A stretch of DNA of 64,000 bases, taken from NCBI RefSeq assembly GCF_954871325.1, contig NC_088779.1, positions 9,178,846 through 9,242,845 on the forward strand, given 5' to 3'. The first letter of the stretch is position 1; every line of letters starts with the position of its first letter. Shown one piece after another: positions 54,182-64,000 of the stretch. The notes under the pieces are model-generated. The model worked only from the letters and a program-made list of their open reading frames with translations, made no database searches and had not been told where the DNA came from. The translations under genes and the position numbers were made by a program. The DNA is from Gordionus sp. m RMFG-2023 (lineage: Eukaryota > Nematomorpha > Gordioida > Chordodea > Parachordodidae).

Positions 54182-54979
54182 AGGCGCACAGCCAGTAATT
54201 ATCTACAGGGGGGTGGCGGGATAATTTTTCTAATATTGAAAGGAAAGGAAAGCGCTTCGGGCAGGGTTTGCAAACAAATGGGCTTATTAAAAGTTTCATA
54301 TTTTTATATTGCTATAAAACTCATGTAGAAATATATTTTTTATTGAATCAAGTTTAAAATTTCGGCAAATATCTACTTATTTCACAGTTTAATAGCTCAT
54401 AAAATAAGTGAGCCTCATTATAAGTTTAATACTTTTATTTGTTAAAAAATCATGTAAGAATATAACTTTTATTGAATCAAATTTAAAATTATTGCAAATA
54501 TATAGTTATTGCATTAATACAAATAAATCATATATAGATTTGATAAAAATGATATTAATTGATAAATTATAATCGCTTCGATATTTTTAAGTTATCTTGA
54601 TATGTACTTATATATATATATAAGAGTATCCAGTTTTTCTTAAGGAAGGAAAACACTATTAGGTGGGAGTTTTCGCCATAAATCTTATTGAAGGTCTTTA
54701 GGAATTAATTGTAGGCCTTGGCTATATTATATTTTAATAAAAATAAATTTGAGGTTTCACTTATTTTTTTATAAAAATGATTTTATTTTCTATATATTTT
54801 GAATTATAGTCGTTATTTTAAAAAGTTAACTTTTACAAAATTATTTCCAATTCTTATTTATAAAGATATATTGCATACATTTTTGAAGAGAGGGGATATG
54901 TAGGGTTAACCTTTTTATTAACTTAAAATGATGTTCACGAATAGGCAAATTTATTATTTGGGGATTTGGTTATGCGCCT
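54182..54979. mobile_element. hAT-type element related to the AGGCGTAGCCAGG family
   Basis: Ends CAGGCGCACAGCCAG and, inverted, CAGGCGCATAACCAAATCC. The right half shares the order of blocks seen in copy 1 at 48991 (a GATATATTGCATACATTT-like block, then a G-rich block, then TTATTAACTTAAAATGAT). No clear target duplication, so it is older. Confidence 0.6.
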
Positions 54980-55014
54980 GATATTATATCTCCATCAAGC
55001 AAAATGTTTTGGTT

Positions 55015-55139
55015 AATATTTTTTTGAAAGAAATTGACATTTTTTTTATGGGGGTCCATTAAATTTTCAAAAATTTTTGGGGAACTCCCATGCCACCTGG
55101 GTTGCGGGCCATTGTGTTACACAACTGCCTGCAGATCTC
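55015..55139. repeat. hAT-like terminal remnant
   Basis: On the minus strand it begins CAGAGATCTGCAGGCAGTTG and continues with AACACAATGGCCCGCAACCC and CATGGGAGTTCCCC, typical of a hAT terminus. The opposite end is not seen. Confidence 0.4.
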
Positions 55140-55361
55140 TGATAATATATATTATATGATTGCGTGTAATAATATTTTAAATTATAAAATACAATAAATA
55201 TATAGTTTCTAGAATTGCCACAATGTTTATTTAACTTCTTAAATTTAAAATATCAATTAATAAAAAGAAATTTAATGTAAAAAGCGCTTTATATTTTTAT
55301 TAAAATAAAACCCCCTTCAGCAACTCATCATAAATATATTCTTGATTTTCCACTAGCATAA

Positions 55362-64000
<8,639 letters not shown>

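Overview
The window is about 64 kb of a very AT-rich (roughly three-quarters A+T) eukaryotic nuclear genome, almost certainly from an animal. The main evidence is a spliced Na+/K+-ATPase alpha-subunit gene with animal-type motifs, a spliced RAD50 gene, GT-AG introns throughout and a dense load of animal-type transposons (hAT, Ty3/Gypsy, other LTR elements). I could not settle the phylum. LAYOUT: 1-6.2 kb is transposon-littered sequence with only doubtful coding pieces. 6.27-12.2 kb is a broken Ty3/Gypsy fossil that has itself received a young non-autonomous LTR element (7.61-9.56 kb) and a foldback element (9.95-10.36 kb). 12.2-13.3 kb is a decayed ZMYM-type hAT transposase. 14.75-15.12 kb (minus strand) is a compact three-exon gene that I read as FMC1, a mitochondrial ATP-synthase assembly factor. 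15.2-17.2 kb is a cluster of three related hAT miniature elements. 18.04-48.60 kb (minus strand) is one complete 27-exon RAD50 gene encoding 1,505 residues, whose introns are swollen by hAT elements and by a remarkable palindromic LTR composite (41.14-45.13 kb). 49.0-55.0 kb is an intergenic stretch with further hAT-derived elements. 55.4-64.0 kb (plus strand) is the 5' two-thirds or more of the Na+/K+-ATPase alpha gene, running off the right edge. HOW THE GENES RELATE: the three host genes serve unrelated housekeeping tasks (double-strand break repair, F1 assembly, ion pumping) and do not form a functional cluster. FMC1 and RAD50 lie tail to head on the minus strand; RAD50 and the ATPase gene are divergent. 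All RAD50 and ATPase exon joins given here were checked by hand for splice dinucleotides and reading phase. MOBILE DNA: at least ten separate insertions show exact or near-exact 8-bp target-site duplications with short terminal inverted repeats, which is the hAT hallmark, so this genome has had heavy and repeated hAT activity, mostly of miniature derivatives. The most unusual single structure is the composite with three copies of one 426-bp LTR and a 1.2-kb inverted repeat around a 0.6-kb spacer.
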